From positions 217,001 to 281,000 of the forward strand of contig NZ_JBBOUK010000001.1 in NCBI RefSeq assembly GCF_038006045.1: 64,000 bases of DNA, read 5' to 3'. A model generated the notes under the pieces. It ran no database searches, was not told where the DNA came from, and was given only the letters and a program-made list of their open reading frames with translations. A program made the position numbers and the translations under genes. Of the stretch, positions 15,969 to 24,946 are shown piece by piece (positions within the stretch are counted from its first letter, which is position 1; each line of letters opens with the position of its first letter). The stretch comes from Exiguobacterium sp. FSL W8-0210 (GTDB lineage Bacteria > Bacillota > Bacilli > Exiguobacteriales > Exiguobacteriaceae).

Positions 15969-16131
15969 GAAGTGATTTTTATTCTTTAACAGATGAAAGC
16001 GTCACGCAAAAAACAAATAGGTATAATGACCTATATCAATTTATCTGAAAACTTCGTAAATTTTTGATTAAGTTCTTACGGACGACTCGCTTCGTAAGAC
16101 AAATCACAACGGATATAGGGGGAAGTACATC

Positions 16132-17568
16132 ATGAGTTTGACGCGGAAAAAAGATGTTTCCGCTATGATTGCTGCAAGTAAACGCAACAGTGGACTTGCT
16201 CGAAATCTTGGCGCGATGGATTTAACGTTTTTAGGAATTGGCGCCATCATCGGTACCGGAATCTTCGTTTTGACGGGAACAGGAGCGTTGACTGCAGGGC
16301 CAGGACTTATCGTATCATTCATTCTATCTGCCATCGCCTGTGGTCTAGCTGCTCTTGCTTACGCTGAATTTGCATCAACGATCCCGGTCAGTGGATCCGT
16401 CTATACGTATACGTATGCAACGATGGGAGAGGTCTTCGCTTGGATCATCGGTTGGAACTTGATTCTCGAATATGGACTCGCCTCCAGTGCCGTAGCAGCC
16501 GGTTGGTCAGGTTACTTCCAGTCTTTACTCGCAGGATTTAATATCCATGTGCCGACAGCTCTCTCAGCAGCTCCAGGAGCAGTAGAAGGAGCCAAGACAT
16601 ACTTCAACCTTCCAGCCTTCCTGATCCTCTTTGCCATTACGGCATTGTTGTCGATGGGAATCAAGGAAACGAAACGTGTCAACAACATCATGGTCGTCAT
16701 CAAATTAGCAGTCGTCGTGTTGTTCATCGTCGTCGGTGTCGGCTACGTTGAACCATCAAACTGGACACCATTCACTCCATTTGGTTGGGGAGGCGTCTTC
16801 TCGGGTGCTGCGATCGTCTTCTTCGCGTACATCGGTTTTGATGCTGTTACATCAGCGGCGGAAGAAGTCCGTGATCCACAAAAGAACTTACCACGTGGTA
16901 TCATCGGTTCACTTGCTGTCTGTACAATTCTTTACGTCATCGTCGCAGCCATCATGACAGGGATCGTCCCTTACAAACAATTCGCTGGTATCGATCACCC
17001 GGTCTCACTTGCGATTCAAATGGCAGGTCAAAACTGGGTCGCTGGTTTCATCGATCTCGGTGCGATTCTCGGGATCACAACGGTTATTCTCGTCATGACA
17101 TACGGAATGGTGCGTCTCGCGTTTGCGATCTCGCGTGACGGGATGTTCCCTAAAGTATTCTCCGAAGTGCATCCGAAATACCAAACACCATTCAAGGCGA
17201 CTTGGATGATCGGACTTGGTAGTTCACTCGTCGCTGGATTCGTTCCACTCGATGTCATCGCGAACCTCGTCAACATGGGTACACTCGCAGCATTCGTCTT
17301 GATCTCTGTCGCTGTCTTGATTCTTCGTAAGACACAGCCGGATCTCCCACGTGCATTCAAATGTCCGGGTATGCCATATGTGCCAATCGCAGCAATCGCT
17401 GCATGTCTCTTCTTGATGTTCAACTTGAAACTCGAGACATGGATTGCTTTCGGAATCTGGCTTGCAATCGGTTTAGTGCTTTACTTTACGTTTGCGCGTA
17501 AGCGTTCGAATCTACACCCAGGAAACATGCCGGCAGCGGAACTTGCTGCTTCAAAAGAAGAAGAGTAA
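16132..17568 (+). CDS. APC-superfamily amino acid permease (cationic amino acid transporter type, YfnA-like)
   Basis: This 478-residue permease has about 12 helices. The first helix MDLTFLGIGAIIGTGIFVLTG and the block AYIGFDAVTSAAEEVRDPQK mark the CAT branch (TC 2.A.3.3), as in B. subtilis YfnA. The final loop RAFKCPGMPYVPIAA is also typical. Likely substrates are branched-chain or cationic amino acids, but sequence alone cannot decide. A GGGGGAAG site precedes the ATG. It stands alone, with a roughly 160-bp upstream region that holds a TATAAT near 16022 but no recognisable riboswitch. Confidence 0.87.
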   Translation: MSLTRKKDVSAMIAASKRNSGLARNLGAMDLTFLGIGAIIGTGIFVLTGTGALTAGPGLIVSFILSAIACGLAALAYAEFASTIPVSGSVYTYTYATMGEVFAWIIGWNLILEYGLASSAVAAGWSGYFQSLLAGFNIHVPTALSAAPGAVEGAKTYFNLPAFLILFAITALLSMGIKETKRVNNIMVVIKLAVVVLFIVVGVGYVEPSNWTPFTPFGWGGVFSGAAIVFFAYIGFDAVTSAAEEVRDPQKNLPRGIIGSLAVCTILYVIVAAIMTGIVPYKQFAGIDHPVSLAIQMAGQNWVAGFIDLGAILGITTVILVMTYGMVRLAFAISRDGMFPKVFSEVHPKYQTPFKATWMIGLGSSLVAGFVPLDVIANLVNMGTLAAFVLISVAVLILRKTQPDLPRAFKCPGMPYVPIAAIAACLFLMFNLKLETWIAFGIWLAIGLVLYFTFARKRSNLHPGNMPAAELAASKEEE

Positions 17569-17576
17569 ACACATCA

Positions 17577-17612
17577 AAAGACCCGGTCGCCTTCAGGCGA
17601 TCGGGTCTTCTT
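17577..17612. terminator. bidirectional intrinsic terminator
   Basis: AGACCCGGTCGCC, loop TTCA, GGCGATCGGGTCT. It separates the convergent permease and glpD genes; T-rich tracts follow on both strands, stronger on the minus strand. Confidence 0.82.
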
Positions 17613-17615
17613 GTG

Positions 17616-19277
17616 TTAGGAAAGTGGAACAGGACCTTTGACGCGAACCGCGTCAAATTCACGACGAATGCTTTCATTGGCTTTCGCTTCATCTTCTGCC
17701 GACCAGCCGAGTTCACTACGCATCAGGGCAAGAACACCGTCTGCGTATTGTTCAGCATGAGGGAAATCAAAGAAGACGGCTGAAGCACGACGGTTCAAGA
17801 AGTCACCGGGTTGCATGACGAGCTCTGCTTCTAGACCATACAGAAGGGCACCGAACCAGTGTAACGGTAATTGATAACGAGCGGCTTCGTCACCGCGTGT
17901 CCGAATCAATTCAAAGACACGCTCGACATTCGTACCGTAGCGCTGGATGAGCCATGTCGTCTCATTCGGTGACAACCCAAGTGCTTCGCCTTTTGGTTGT
18001 TGTTCCTTCATGTAACGCGCGAATCCTTTACTTCCTTGTGGATGACCACCACCAAGCAAAATATCGTGCGTACGGGAAGCAAGATAAATTCGATTTTCTT
18101 CTGTCTTGAATTGCTCCGCGACCATATCGATGATTCGTTCCGCCATTTTCCGGTACCCAGTCAACTTACCACCGGCGATTGACATCAGACCGGATTTCGA
18201 AACGAAGATTTCGTCTTTTCGGGACAGTTCACTTGGATCTTTTCCATCTTCATGAATGAGTGGACGTAGTCCAGACCACGTTGATTCGACATGCTCAGGT
18301 CGTAACTCGACGTTGAACATTTGATTCGTTGCCTCTAGGATGTAGTCCTGATCCTCGACGGTGACACCAGGCTCAAGAATATCTCCTTTATAGTTCGTAT
18401 CCGTTGTTCCGACATACGTTTTCCCTTCACGTGGAATCGCAAAGATCATCCGACCGTCTGGAACATCGAAGTAAACGGCTTGTTGCAACGGGAAATGTAC
18501 TTGATCGATGACGAGATGAATCCCTTTTGTCAGGTGTAAAGACTTTCCAGATTTCGAACCGTCTTTTTCGCGCAGTTCATCGACCCAAGGACCCGTCGCA
18601 TTAATGATCTTCTTCGCCCGAATCGTATACGTTTTGCCACTTAAGACGTCACGGACTTCGACACCAACGACTTTTCCGTTGTGGTAGACAAGCGATTCCG
18701 CTTTCGTATAATTGACGGCACGTCCGCCGTAACCGATGGCTGCTTTTAAGACTTCGACCGTCAGTCGAGCATCATCCGTTTTATATTCGACATACCGACC
18801 ACCGCCGACTAAATGCTCTGAGCGTAACAGTGGTTCGTAACGTAATGTTTCTTCTTTGCTAAGCATCGTCCGACGTTCATGGCGTTTGACACCAGCGAGT
18901 TGATCATAGACACGTAAGCCGATCGAGGTCGAGAAGCTACCGAATGTACCACCTTCGACAAGTGGAAGCATCATCCACTCCGGTGTCGTCACATGCGGTG
19001 CGTTCTCATACACGATGGCACGTTCTTTCCCGACTTCGGCGACGAGTTTAATCTCGAATTGCTTCAGATAACGCAATCCACCATGGACAAGTTTCGTCGA
19101 TCGGCTCGATGTCCCTTCGGCGAAGTCCTGCATTTCAATCAAGCCTGTTCGCATGCCGCGACTTTGTGCGTCAAGCAGAATACCAGCTCCCGTGATACCG
19201 CCCCCGATGACGAGAACGTCTAGAAGTTCTTGTCCCATCTCTTCTAACCATGCTGTCCGTTCCGTACTTGAAAACAT
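17616..19277 (-). CDS. glpD: aerobic glycerol-3-phosphate dehydrogenase
   Basis: This 553-residue FAD flavoprotein oxidises glycerol-3-phosphate to dihydroxyacetone phosphate and passes electrons to menaquinone at the membrane. The Rossmann dinucleotide motif DVLVIGGGITGAGILLDAQSRG lies at residues 20-41. SSRSTKLVHGGLRYL and NATGPWVDEL are GlpD signatures, and GLMSIAGGKLTGYRKMAE is the C-terminal FAD-contact block. The length matches B. subtilis GlpD. AGGGGGAAG precedes the ATG. It lies 33 bp after an oxidoreductase gene and has no GlpP-type antiterminator leader, unlike B. subtilis, so it may be read from the upstream gene's promoter. glpF and glpK are not nearby. Confidence 0.95.
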   Translation of the reverse strand: MFSSTERTAWLEEMGQELLDVLVIGGGITGAGILLDAQSRGMRTGLIEMQDFAEGTSSRSTKLVHGGLRYLKQFEIKLVAEVGKERAIVYENAPHVTTPEWMMLPLVEGGTFGSFSTSIGLRVYDQLAGVKRHERRTMLSKEETLRYEPLLRSEHLVGGGRYVEYKTDDARLTVEVLKAAIGYGGRAVNYTKAESLVYHNGKVVGVEVRDVLSGKTYTIRAKKIINATGPWVDELREKDGSKSGKSLHLTKGIHLVIDQVHFPLQQAVYFDVPDGRMIFAIPREGKTYVGTTDTNYKGDILEPGVTVEDQDYILEATNQMFNVELRPEHVESTWSGLRPLIHEDGKDPSELSRKDEIFVSKSGLMSIAGGKLTGYRKMAERIIDMVAEQFKTEENRIYLASRTHDILLGGGHPQGSKGFARYMKEQQPKGEALGLSPNETTWLIQRYGTNVERVFELIRTRGDEAARYQLPLHWFGALLYGLEAELVMQPGDFLNRRASAVFFDFPHAEQYADGVLALMRSELGWSAEDEAKANESIRREFDAVRVKGPVPLS

Positions 19278-19310
19278 CTTGTCTTCCCCCTGTTCGTCTG
19301 AAATGAATAG

Positions 19311-20279
19311 TTAGTCTACTTCTATCCATGTACCCACTTTTGCACTCTTTTGAGCACGATCAATGATTTTCATGACGAGTTCAGCCTGTTTCGCAGAGAC
19401 AGGTGGTGTGGTTCGCTTACGGATGGCTGGAGCGAGATCCGTATAATAATCCCCAAAATGACCGGAAACAAAAGGGAAGTCTTGCAGAGGTCCATTTGCT
19501 TCAGCCAATTGATAGGTCGTCCGTTTTGTATCGACTTCATCAACGAAGTAACTCGCCTGTGTTCCGTGCACCATCAGGGAGGGACCAACAGCTGGAACGA
19601 TGGAACCGATATGCAAAATAGCGCGTCGCGTGCCAAAGGCTAAAATTAGATGTGTATAGTCATCAACGATCCCATCTTGTCGTTGAATCGTTTGATCACA
19701 AAAGACACGGTCTGGAATTTCATCGAAGGCGATGAGTGCTTGATCGATCAAGTGTGAACCAAGGTCGTACAATAGTCCGGCACCAGGAACGTCCTGTTCG
19801 CGCCAACGCTCCTGCACATCGGGACGGTAACGGTCATAATGCGCTTCGAACGTCTGGAGCGTACCGAGTCGTCCAGATTTCAATAAGGTCATCAGCGTCC
19901 GAAAGTCCTTCGTGTACCGCCGATTATGATAAACTGTCAATAACCGACCGTGTGTCCGTGCTAGTTCTGTCAACGTTTCGGCTTCTTCGAGCGTGACGGT
20001 GAACGGTTTCTCGACAAGTACATCACAGCCCGAGAGCAAGGCGAGACGCGCGAGTGGATAATGCAGATCATTTGCCGTCGCGATGACGACTAAATCGATT
20101 TGTTCCGCTTCAAGTAATGCTTCAAGTGTCGGATAGACAGGGAGCGTCGCATCGTACGTAGCGACCGCTTCCGGGCGACTCGACTGAACAGCGACCAACT
20201 GATAATCAGGTGCGTGTAAATAAGGCGCATGCAAATGTTCACCGGCAAGACCAAAACCAACTAATGCGGTACGAATCAT
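19311..20279 (-). CDS. Gfo/Idh/MocA family oxidoreductase
   Basis: This 322-residue NAD(P)-dependent dehydrogenase acts on a sugar or inositol-like substrate. The N-terminal Rossmann motif is ALVGFGLAGEHLHAPYL, and the family's catalytic lysine lies in DVLVEKPF near residue 90. GAGLLYDLGSHLIDQAL in the second domain supplies the usual D and H. It resembles the YulF/YvaA-type cytosolic group. The frame runs three codons further to a GTG, but the ATG at 20279, ten bases after AAAAGGA, is the better start. It precedes glpD by 33 bp on the same strand and may share its transcript. Confidence 0.88.
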   Translation of the reverse strand: MIRTALVGFGLAGEHLHAPYLHAPDYQLVAVQSSRPEAVATYDATLPVYPTLEALLEAEQIDLVVIATANDLHYPLARLALLSGCDVLVEKPFTVTLEEAETLTELARTHGRLLTVYHNRRYTKDFRTLMTLLKSGRLGTLQTFEAHYDRYRPDVQERWREQDVPGAGLLYDLGSHLIDQALIAFDEIPDRVFCDQTIQRQDGIVDDYTHLILAFGTRRAILHIGSIVPAVGPSLMVHGTQASYFVDEVDTKRTTYQLAEANGPLQDFPFVSGHFGDYYTDLAPAIRKRTTPPVSAKQAELVMKIIDRAQKSAKVGTWIEVD

Positions 20280-20336
20280 AGAAAACACATCCTTTTCAAG
20301 TTCATACCCTCAATCTACCATAAGGAGGAATACAAG

Positions 20337-20603
20337 ATGATTACCGAGCAACACATCATCGAAAAGATGCGCCAAGCGATGCAACGTATTGACCAAACAA
20401 CAGGAGCTGCGCAAAAAGAACAGATTGCAGCGATGAAGGCTTATTGTGAATTACTCCTTGAATCCGAGGCGACGCCAAGTTCGACAATATCGCTTCCTAC
20501 GTCAACGCCTCAGGCAACCCCAGCAGTCGATCCGATGTTAGCGCGTTTCATGGGTGTTTCGCAGGAAAAAGAAGAAAAAGGCACTTCATTGCTCGATTTT
20601 TGA
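20337..20603 (+). CDS. ywdI: YwdI family protein (DUF5327)
   Basis: This 88-residue soluble protein has no known function. An N-terminal helical region (residues 1-45, EKMRQAMQRIDQTTGAAQKEQ) is followed by a low-complexity S/T/P linker and a short C-terminal motif ending GTSLLDF. This arrangement and length fit B. subtilis YwdI. It is divergent from the oxidoreductase gene, and AAGGAGG sits at ideal spacing. It is the first of several genes here found in the same order as the B. subtilis ywd-ywf-ywh region. The family name is from memory of the pattern; no activity is implied. Confidence 0.75.
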   Translation: MITEQHIIEKMRQAMQRIDQTTGAAQKEQIAAMKAYCELLLESEATPSSTISLPTSTPQATPAVDPMLARFMGVSQEKEEKGTSLLDF

Positions 20604-20663
20604 ATGAAATGACGCAATTCAGGGAATAACCATCACAGTTAAAATAAGAAAGGGAGATACGTC

Positions 20664-21314
20664 ATGAAAACAGTCATCGTCATTGGAGCAGGACCAGGAA
20701 ACGGATATGAAATCAGTAAACGATTTGGGCAAGAAGGGTTTCAAGTCGTTTGTGCGGCGCGGACACAAGAAACGCTTGCAGCCGTCATCACGGAACTAAA
20801 AGAAGAAGGGGTAGAGGCGGTGGGGGTAGAATGTGATGCTTCTCGAAAAGCCGATATCGCATCACTCATCGAATGGACAGAGGAGCAGTACGGACAAGTT
20901 GATGTCTTAGTCTATAATGCTTCGATTTTACATCAAGCGTCTGTCCTTGAAGTCTCAGCAGAACAGATTACGAAAGAGTTCGAAATCGATGTGCTCGGTG
21001 CACTGCATGCCGCACAACTCGTTGCTCCGTCGATGCAAGAACGGAAAGACGGCGCGATCCTGATTACTGGAGGCGGCGCTGCGATGCAAGCGATCAAATC
21101 GTTGCCAGGGCTTTCAATCGGGAAGGCAGGCGTTCGACAAGTGACGCATATGTTACATGATACATTGAAGGAAGACGGTGTCTACGTCGGAACTGTCACG
21201 ATTGCCGGAGAAGTGAAGCGTGGCACGGCACTTGATCCAAAAAATGTGGCGGAAGCGTTCTATCAACTTTATACGAACCGAAATGAAGTCGAAACGGTTC
21301 TATCAGCAGACTAA
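20664..21314 (+). CDS. short-chain dehydrogenase/reductase-like protein lacking the catalytic tyrosine
   Basis: This 216-residue Rossmann protein has the cofactor motif GAGPGNGYEISKRF in place of the usual TGxxxGIG, and NAS in place of NAG. In the active site the YxxxK motif reads LSIGK: the lysine remains but the tyrosine is replaced by leucine, and the preceding serine region is ILITGGGAAM. The family normally needs Tyr for hydride transfer, so this may be a non-catalytic or differently acting NAD(P) binder. A GGGAGAT site precedes the ATG. It is flanked by ywdI and a nuclease gene on the same strand, with a terminator after it. Confidence 0.8.
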   Translation: MKTVIVIGAGPGNGYEISKRFGQEGFQVVCAARTQETLAAVITELKEEGVEAVGVECDASRKADIASLIEWTEEQYGQVDVLVYNASILHQASVLEVSAEQITKEFEIDVLGALHAAQLVAPSMQERKDGAILITGGGAAMQAIKSLPGLSIGKAGVRQVTHMLHDTLKEDGVYVGTVTIAGEVKRGTALDPKNVAEAFYQLYTNRNEVETVLSAD

Positions 21315-21330
21315 CGAATAACCAAGATAG

Positions 21331-21367
21331 CATATGCGGGTTCGGGCTTTGACCGGATCCGTATTTT
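21331..21367 (+). terminator. weak intrinsic terminator after the SDR gene
   Basis: ATGCGGGTTCGG pairs with CCGGATCCGTAT using G-U pairs, followed by TTTTC. It ends 20 bp before the nuclease start. Confidence 0.5.
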
Positions 21368-21389
21368 CATGGAAAGGAGCGAAACAAAA

Positions 21390-22100
21390 GTGAGACGATA
21401 CGCCATGATGAGTCTACTTTTTCTATTCGTTCTCATCGGTTGTGCACCAGAAGAAACCGATGTGCTTGGCATCAAACAACCGGATGACGAAAAGGTCACG
21501 AAGGCGACGGTCGAGCGCGTCATCGATGGGGATACGTTAAAAGTAAAGTTGGCGGATGGAAAAACGGAGGACGTTCGTCTACTCCTTGTCGATACACCAG
21601 AAACCGTCAAACCGGATACACCGGTTCAACCGTATGGAACGGAAGCTTCAGCGTTTACGAAAGAGACCTTACCGAGCGGAACAGCTATTCGGTTGGAGCG
21701 TGATCATTCCCGGACCGATGGATACGGAAGATTACTCGCATACGTCTGGTACGGTGATAAGATGTTGAATCAGGAGTTACTTCGAAAAGGGCTCGCACGT
21801 GTAGCGTTCGTCTATGAGCCGGATACACGTTATGTCGATATGTTTGAACAGATCGAACAGGAAGCCAAGCAGTCGAAGAAAAAGATTTGGGAGCACGATG
21901 GCTACGTCACAAATCGTGGCTTTGACGCTCAAGCGATTACAGAAACGAAATCCTGCGAAATCAAAGGCAACATCAATCGGTCAGGTAAAAAAATCTACCA
22001 TGTACCGGGAGGGCAGTCCTACGATGAAGTGAAGCCGGAGCAACGATTCTGTACGGAAAAAGAAGCAGAAGAAGCCGGATTCGTCCGCGCTACACGCTAA
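21390..22100 (+). CDS. secreted thermonuclease-family lipoprotein (YncB-like)
   Basis: This 236-residue extracytoplasmic nuclease is probably lipid-anchored: the N-terminus MRRYAMMSLLFLFVLIGC ends in a lipobox-like LIGC. The SNase domain (about 35-150) holds VIDGDTLKV, the catalytic R in VRLLLVDTPE with the E of DTPE, and the second Arg in DGYGRLLAYV. A C-terminal segment with CEIKGNINRSGKKIYHVPGG and RFCTEKEAEEAGF is the extra domain often found on YncB/YokF-type nucleases. AAAGGAG is 9 bp before the GTG at 21390, which gives a proper signal peptide; an ATG seven codons earlier would put the Shine-Dalgarno site inside the gene. Confidence 0.87.
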   Translation: MRRYAMMSLLFLFVLIGCAPEETDVLGIKQPDDEKVTKATVERVIDGDTLKVKLADGKTEDVRLLLVDTPETVKPDTPVQPYGTEASAFTKETLPSGTAIRLERDHSRTDGYGRLLAYVWYGDKMLNQELLRKGLARVAFVYEPDTRYVDMFEQIEQEAKQSKKKIWEHDGYVTNRGFDAQAITETKSCEIKGNINRSGKKIYHVPGGQSYDEVKPEQRFCTEKEAEEAGFVRATR

Positions 22101-22106
22101 TGAATG

Positions 22107-22140
22107 CAAACAAAAAGCCATCTACCGATGGCTTTTTGTT
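22107..22140. terminator. bidirectional intrinsic terminator
   Basis: ACAAAAAGCCATC, loop TACC, GATGGCTTTTTGT. It serves the convergent nuclease and CDF transporter genes. Confidence 0.88.
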
Positions 22141-23117
22141 TATTCTACAGGTGGTGAGGGAGATTGATACTGTTGTACTTTATCATCTTCATCAAAGGAG
22201 ATCGTGACATCGGTGACCCCTTTAAGAATTCGAATTTGCAGTTCAAGCCGGTCCTTGATGTCGTCCACTTGGGCAATCGTTAAGTTAGGATCCACTTCAA
22301 TCTCTGTCTCGACATGGAAGTGATCCCCTTCCTTGATGACTTCAAGTTTTTCGATATCCCGAACGGCCTCATCACGTAAGAGAATTTCACCAATTTTAGC
22401 AGTCAGTACTTCATCAATTTCACCGAGCGCACCGGCAGCGTTTTGAATAAAGACATTATAAACGACGTAAAACATCATCAGACCAATCAAAATCGATGCA
22501 ATGCCCTCTGCTTGATAAAACGATGTGTAGTGTGAAATCAGAACGGCGATGATTGCGATGATACCACCGAGAGTCGCAACAAGATCTTCCATGAAGACAA
22601 GACGTGTAGCTGGTTTTGCCTGCCCAAGATGGGTGAAGCTTTGACCAACGAGTGTCAACCCTCTAGACTTAAGCCCGGTTTCATGAGCAATCTCGATCAT
22701 CGCTTTATAAAAGACGCCGACTTCGAGTACAACACCAATTCCAAGTGCCGTCAAAATGATCCAAAGCCCAGTCGTCTCTTCGCCAGGACCATGTGTGATA
22801 TGCAAGATGCCTTCCCGGATCGTCTCATACGCAAGCAACGCGACGACGATGATTGCAGCCAGTAACACGAGGTTAACAAGGCGACCGAATCCGTTCGGAA
22901 ACCGTTTCGTCGGTGCTTTTTTACTGAGAGCAGAACCGATATAGACGAAAAACTGATTCGCCGCATCGCCGATTGTATGCATCATTTCGGCAAACATCGC
23001 CACATTCCCAGTCAAGATATAAGCGACGAACTTGATGATAGCAATGATTGTATTGACGACAGCAGCAGCAAGTGCTGACTTATTTCCGCGACGGATCAAT
23101 GAGAAAAAAGTGGTCAT
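22140..23117 (-). CDS. cation diffusion facilitator (CDF) family transporter
   Basis: This 325-residue efflux protein, probably for Zn2+ or another divalent metal, has six membrane segments and a C-terminal cytosolic dimer domain (about 215-310). Metal-site acidic and histidine pairs are visible as HTIGDAAN in helix 2 and FMEDLVATLGG in helix 5. The spacing and the extended loop between helices 4 and 5 resemble the SLC30A9-like branch more than classic CzcD. It starts 32 bp after gdh on the same strand, so it may be the last gene of the glcU-gdh operon, though metal transport has no evident link to glucose oxidation. Metal specificity is not predicted. Confidence 0.85.
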   Translation of the reverse strand: MTTFFSLIRRGNKSALAAAVVNTIIAIIKFVAYILTGNVAMFAEMMHTIGDAANQFFVYIGSALSKKAPTKRFPNGFGRLVNLVLLAAIIVVALLAYETIREGILHITHGPGEETTGLWIILTALGIGVVLEVGVFYKAMIEIAHETGLKSRGLTLVGQSFTHLGQAKPATRLVFMEDLVATLGGIIAIIAVLISHYTSFYQAEGIASILIGLMMFYVVYNVFIQNAAGALGEIDEVLTAKIGEILLRDEAVRDIEKLEVIKEGDHFHVETEIEVDPNLTIAQVDDIKDRLELQIRILKGVTDVTISFDEDDKVQQYQSPSPPVE

Positions 23118-23149
23118 GAGCGGTTCTCTCCTTGTCTATTCAAAATAGG

Positions 23150-23941
<792 letters not shown>

Positions 23942-23952
23942 TCACTCCTTCA

Positions 23953-24816
23953 TTATTGTTTCGTAAATCCAATCATGATTCCGCCGGCAACGACTAAAAT
24001 ACAACCGATGATGACAAAGGTCATCTCTTTCTTTGTCTTCGTTTCTTTCAGTAAGAGGACACCGCCAATCGTTGAGATGACGACCCCTGTTTGGGAGAGG
24101 GAGAAGCTCGTCGCGACCCCGACTTTTGCTGTGGCAAACAGTAAAGCGACGTTCCCGACAGCCCACATGAGTCCACCAACCGTATTGCCGGCTGTTTTTT
24201 TCGTGAAGAGATCTCCTTCTCGTAAAGAAAGAAGAATCGCACTCACGACCATCCCGACAGCTTGTGGTAAGACTGCTTCCCAGCCATTGATATCGAACCA
24301 ACGGGCAATGACGACGTAGCCGACATACCCGACAGTCGAGATGAGGAGGAGCGTCAGACCTTTTCCTATATTCTCATCTTCTTTACTCTTATCTTCCTTG
24401 TAAGACGTGAAAGCTGCTCCGGCAATGATCAATACAAGGGCACTGATTCCGAGAATCAACGCAGTTGTCGTTGACCACTCTCCGAAAGCGAGAACACCGA
24501 ACAATGATGTTCCGACGAGTTGCATTCCTGTTGAGATTGGCATCGTCTTTGAGACACCCATCTGACGAAAGGCAGCAAACTGATTTTTTTGACCGAGCGC
24601 CCAGAAAGCACCAGAAAAGAATCCGGCGACCCAAGCAGTCGTCGACAGCTCTGGGCTGACAAAAAAGAAGGTGACGATCGCGAAAAGCAACGCACCCAGA
24701 GTCGTACCGATAATTTGTTGCGCCGTTGAACCTCCGATTTTCGAGACGACGAGCGGCAACGATCCCCACATCAATGCAGGAACGATGGCAATTAAAATAT
24801 CAATCAAGTGTTTCAC
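23953..24816 (-). CDS. glcU: glucose uptake protein GlcU (GRP transporter family)
   Basis: This 287-residue, ten-helix glucose/proton symporter feeds the adjacent glucose dehydrogenase. Conserved blocks include [18 protein letters not shown] at the N-terminus, [26 protein letters not shown] and [14 protein letters not shown]. The start is uncertain: a GTG at 24816 lies only two bases after AAGGAG, whereas a TTG at 24807 is 11 bases away and gives an N-terminus like that of B. subtilis GlcU. It is the first gene of the apparent glcU-gdh-CDF operon. The roughly 80-bp leader contains a small hairpin, CGAGG/CCTCG. Confidence 0.9.
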   Translation of the reverse strand: MKHLIDILIAIVPALMWGSLPLVVSKIGGSTAQQIIGTTLGALLFAIVTFFFVSPELSTTAWVAGFFSGAFWALGQKNQFAAFRQMGVSKTMPISTGMQLVGTSLFGVLAFGEWSTTTALILGISALVLIIAGAAFTSYKEDKSKEDENIGKGLTLLLISTVGYVGYVVIARWFDINGWEAVLPQAVGMVVSAILLSLREGDLFTKKTAGNTVGGLMWAVGNVALLFATAKVGVATSFSLSQTGVVISTIGGVLLLKETKTKKEMTFVIIGCILVVAGGIMIGFTKQ

Positions 24817-24903
24817 CTCTCCTTACTATTATCTCTCTACTTGAAGCTGTACCCGGCGAGACGCGAGGAAAAACCTCGAAGCGCGAAGAAGAGTTATTCT
24901 GAA

Positions 24904-24938
24904 ATAAAAAAACGCCCACCGAAGTGAACGTTTACTGG
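24904..24938 (-). terminator. intrinsic terminator of the AarF/UbiB gene
   Basis: ACGTTCAC, loop TTCG, GTGGGCGT, then seven T on the minus strand. Confidence 0.8.
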
Positions 24939-24946
24939 TATTTCGT

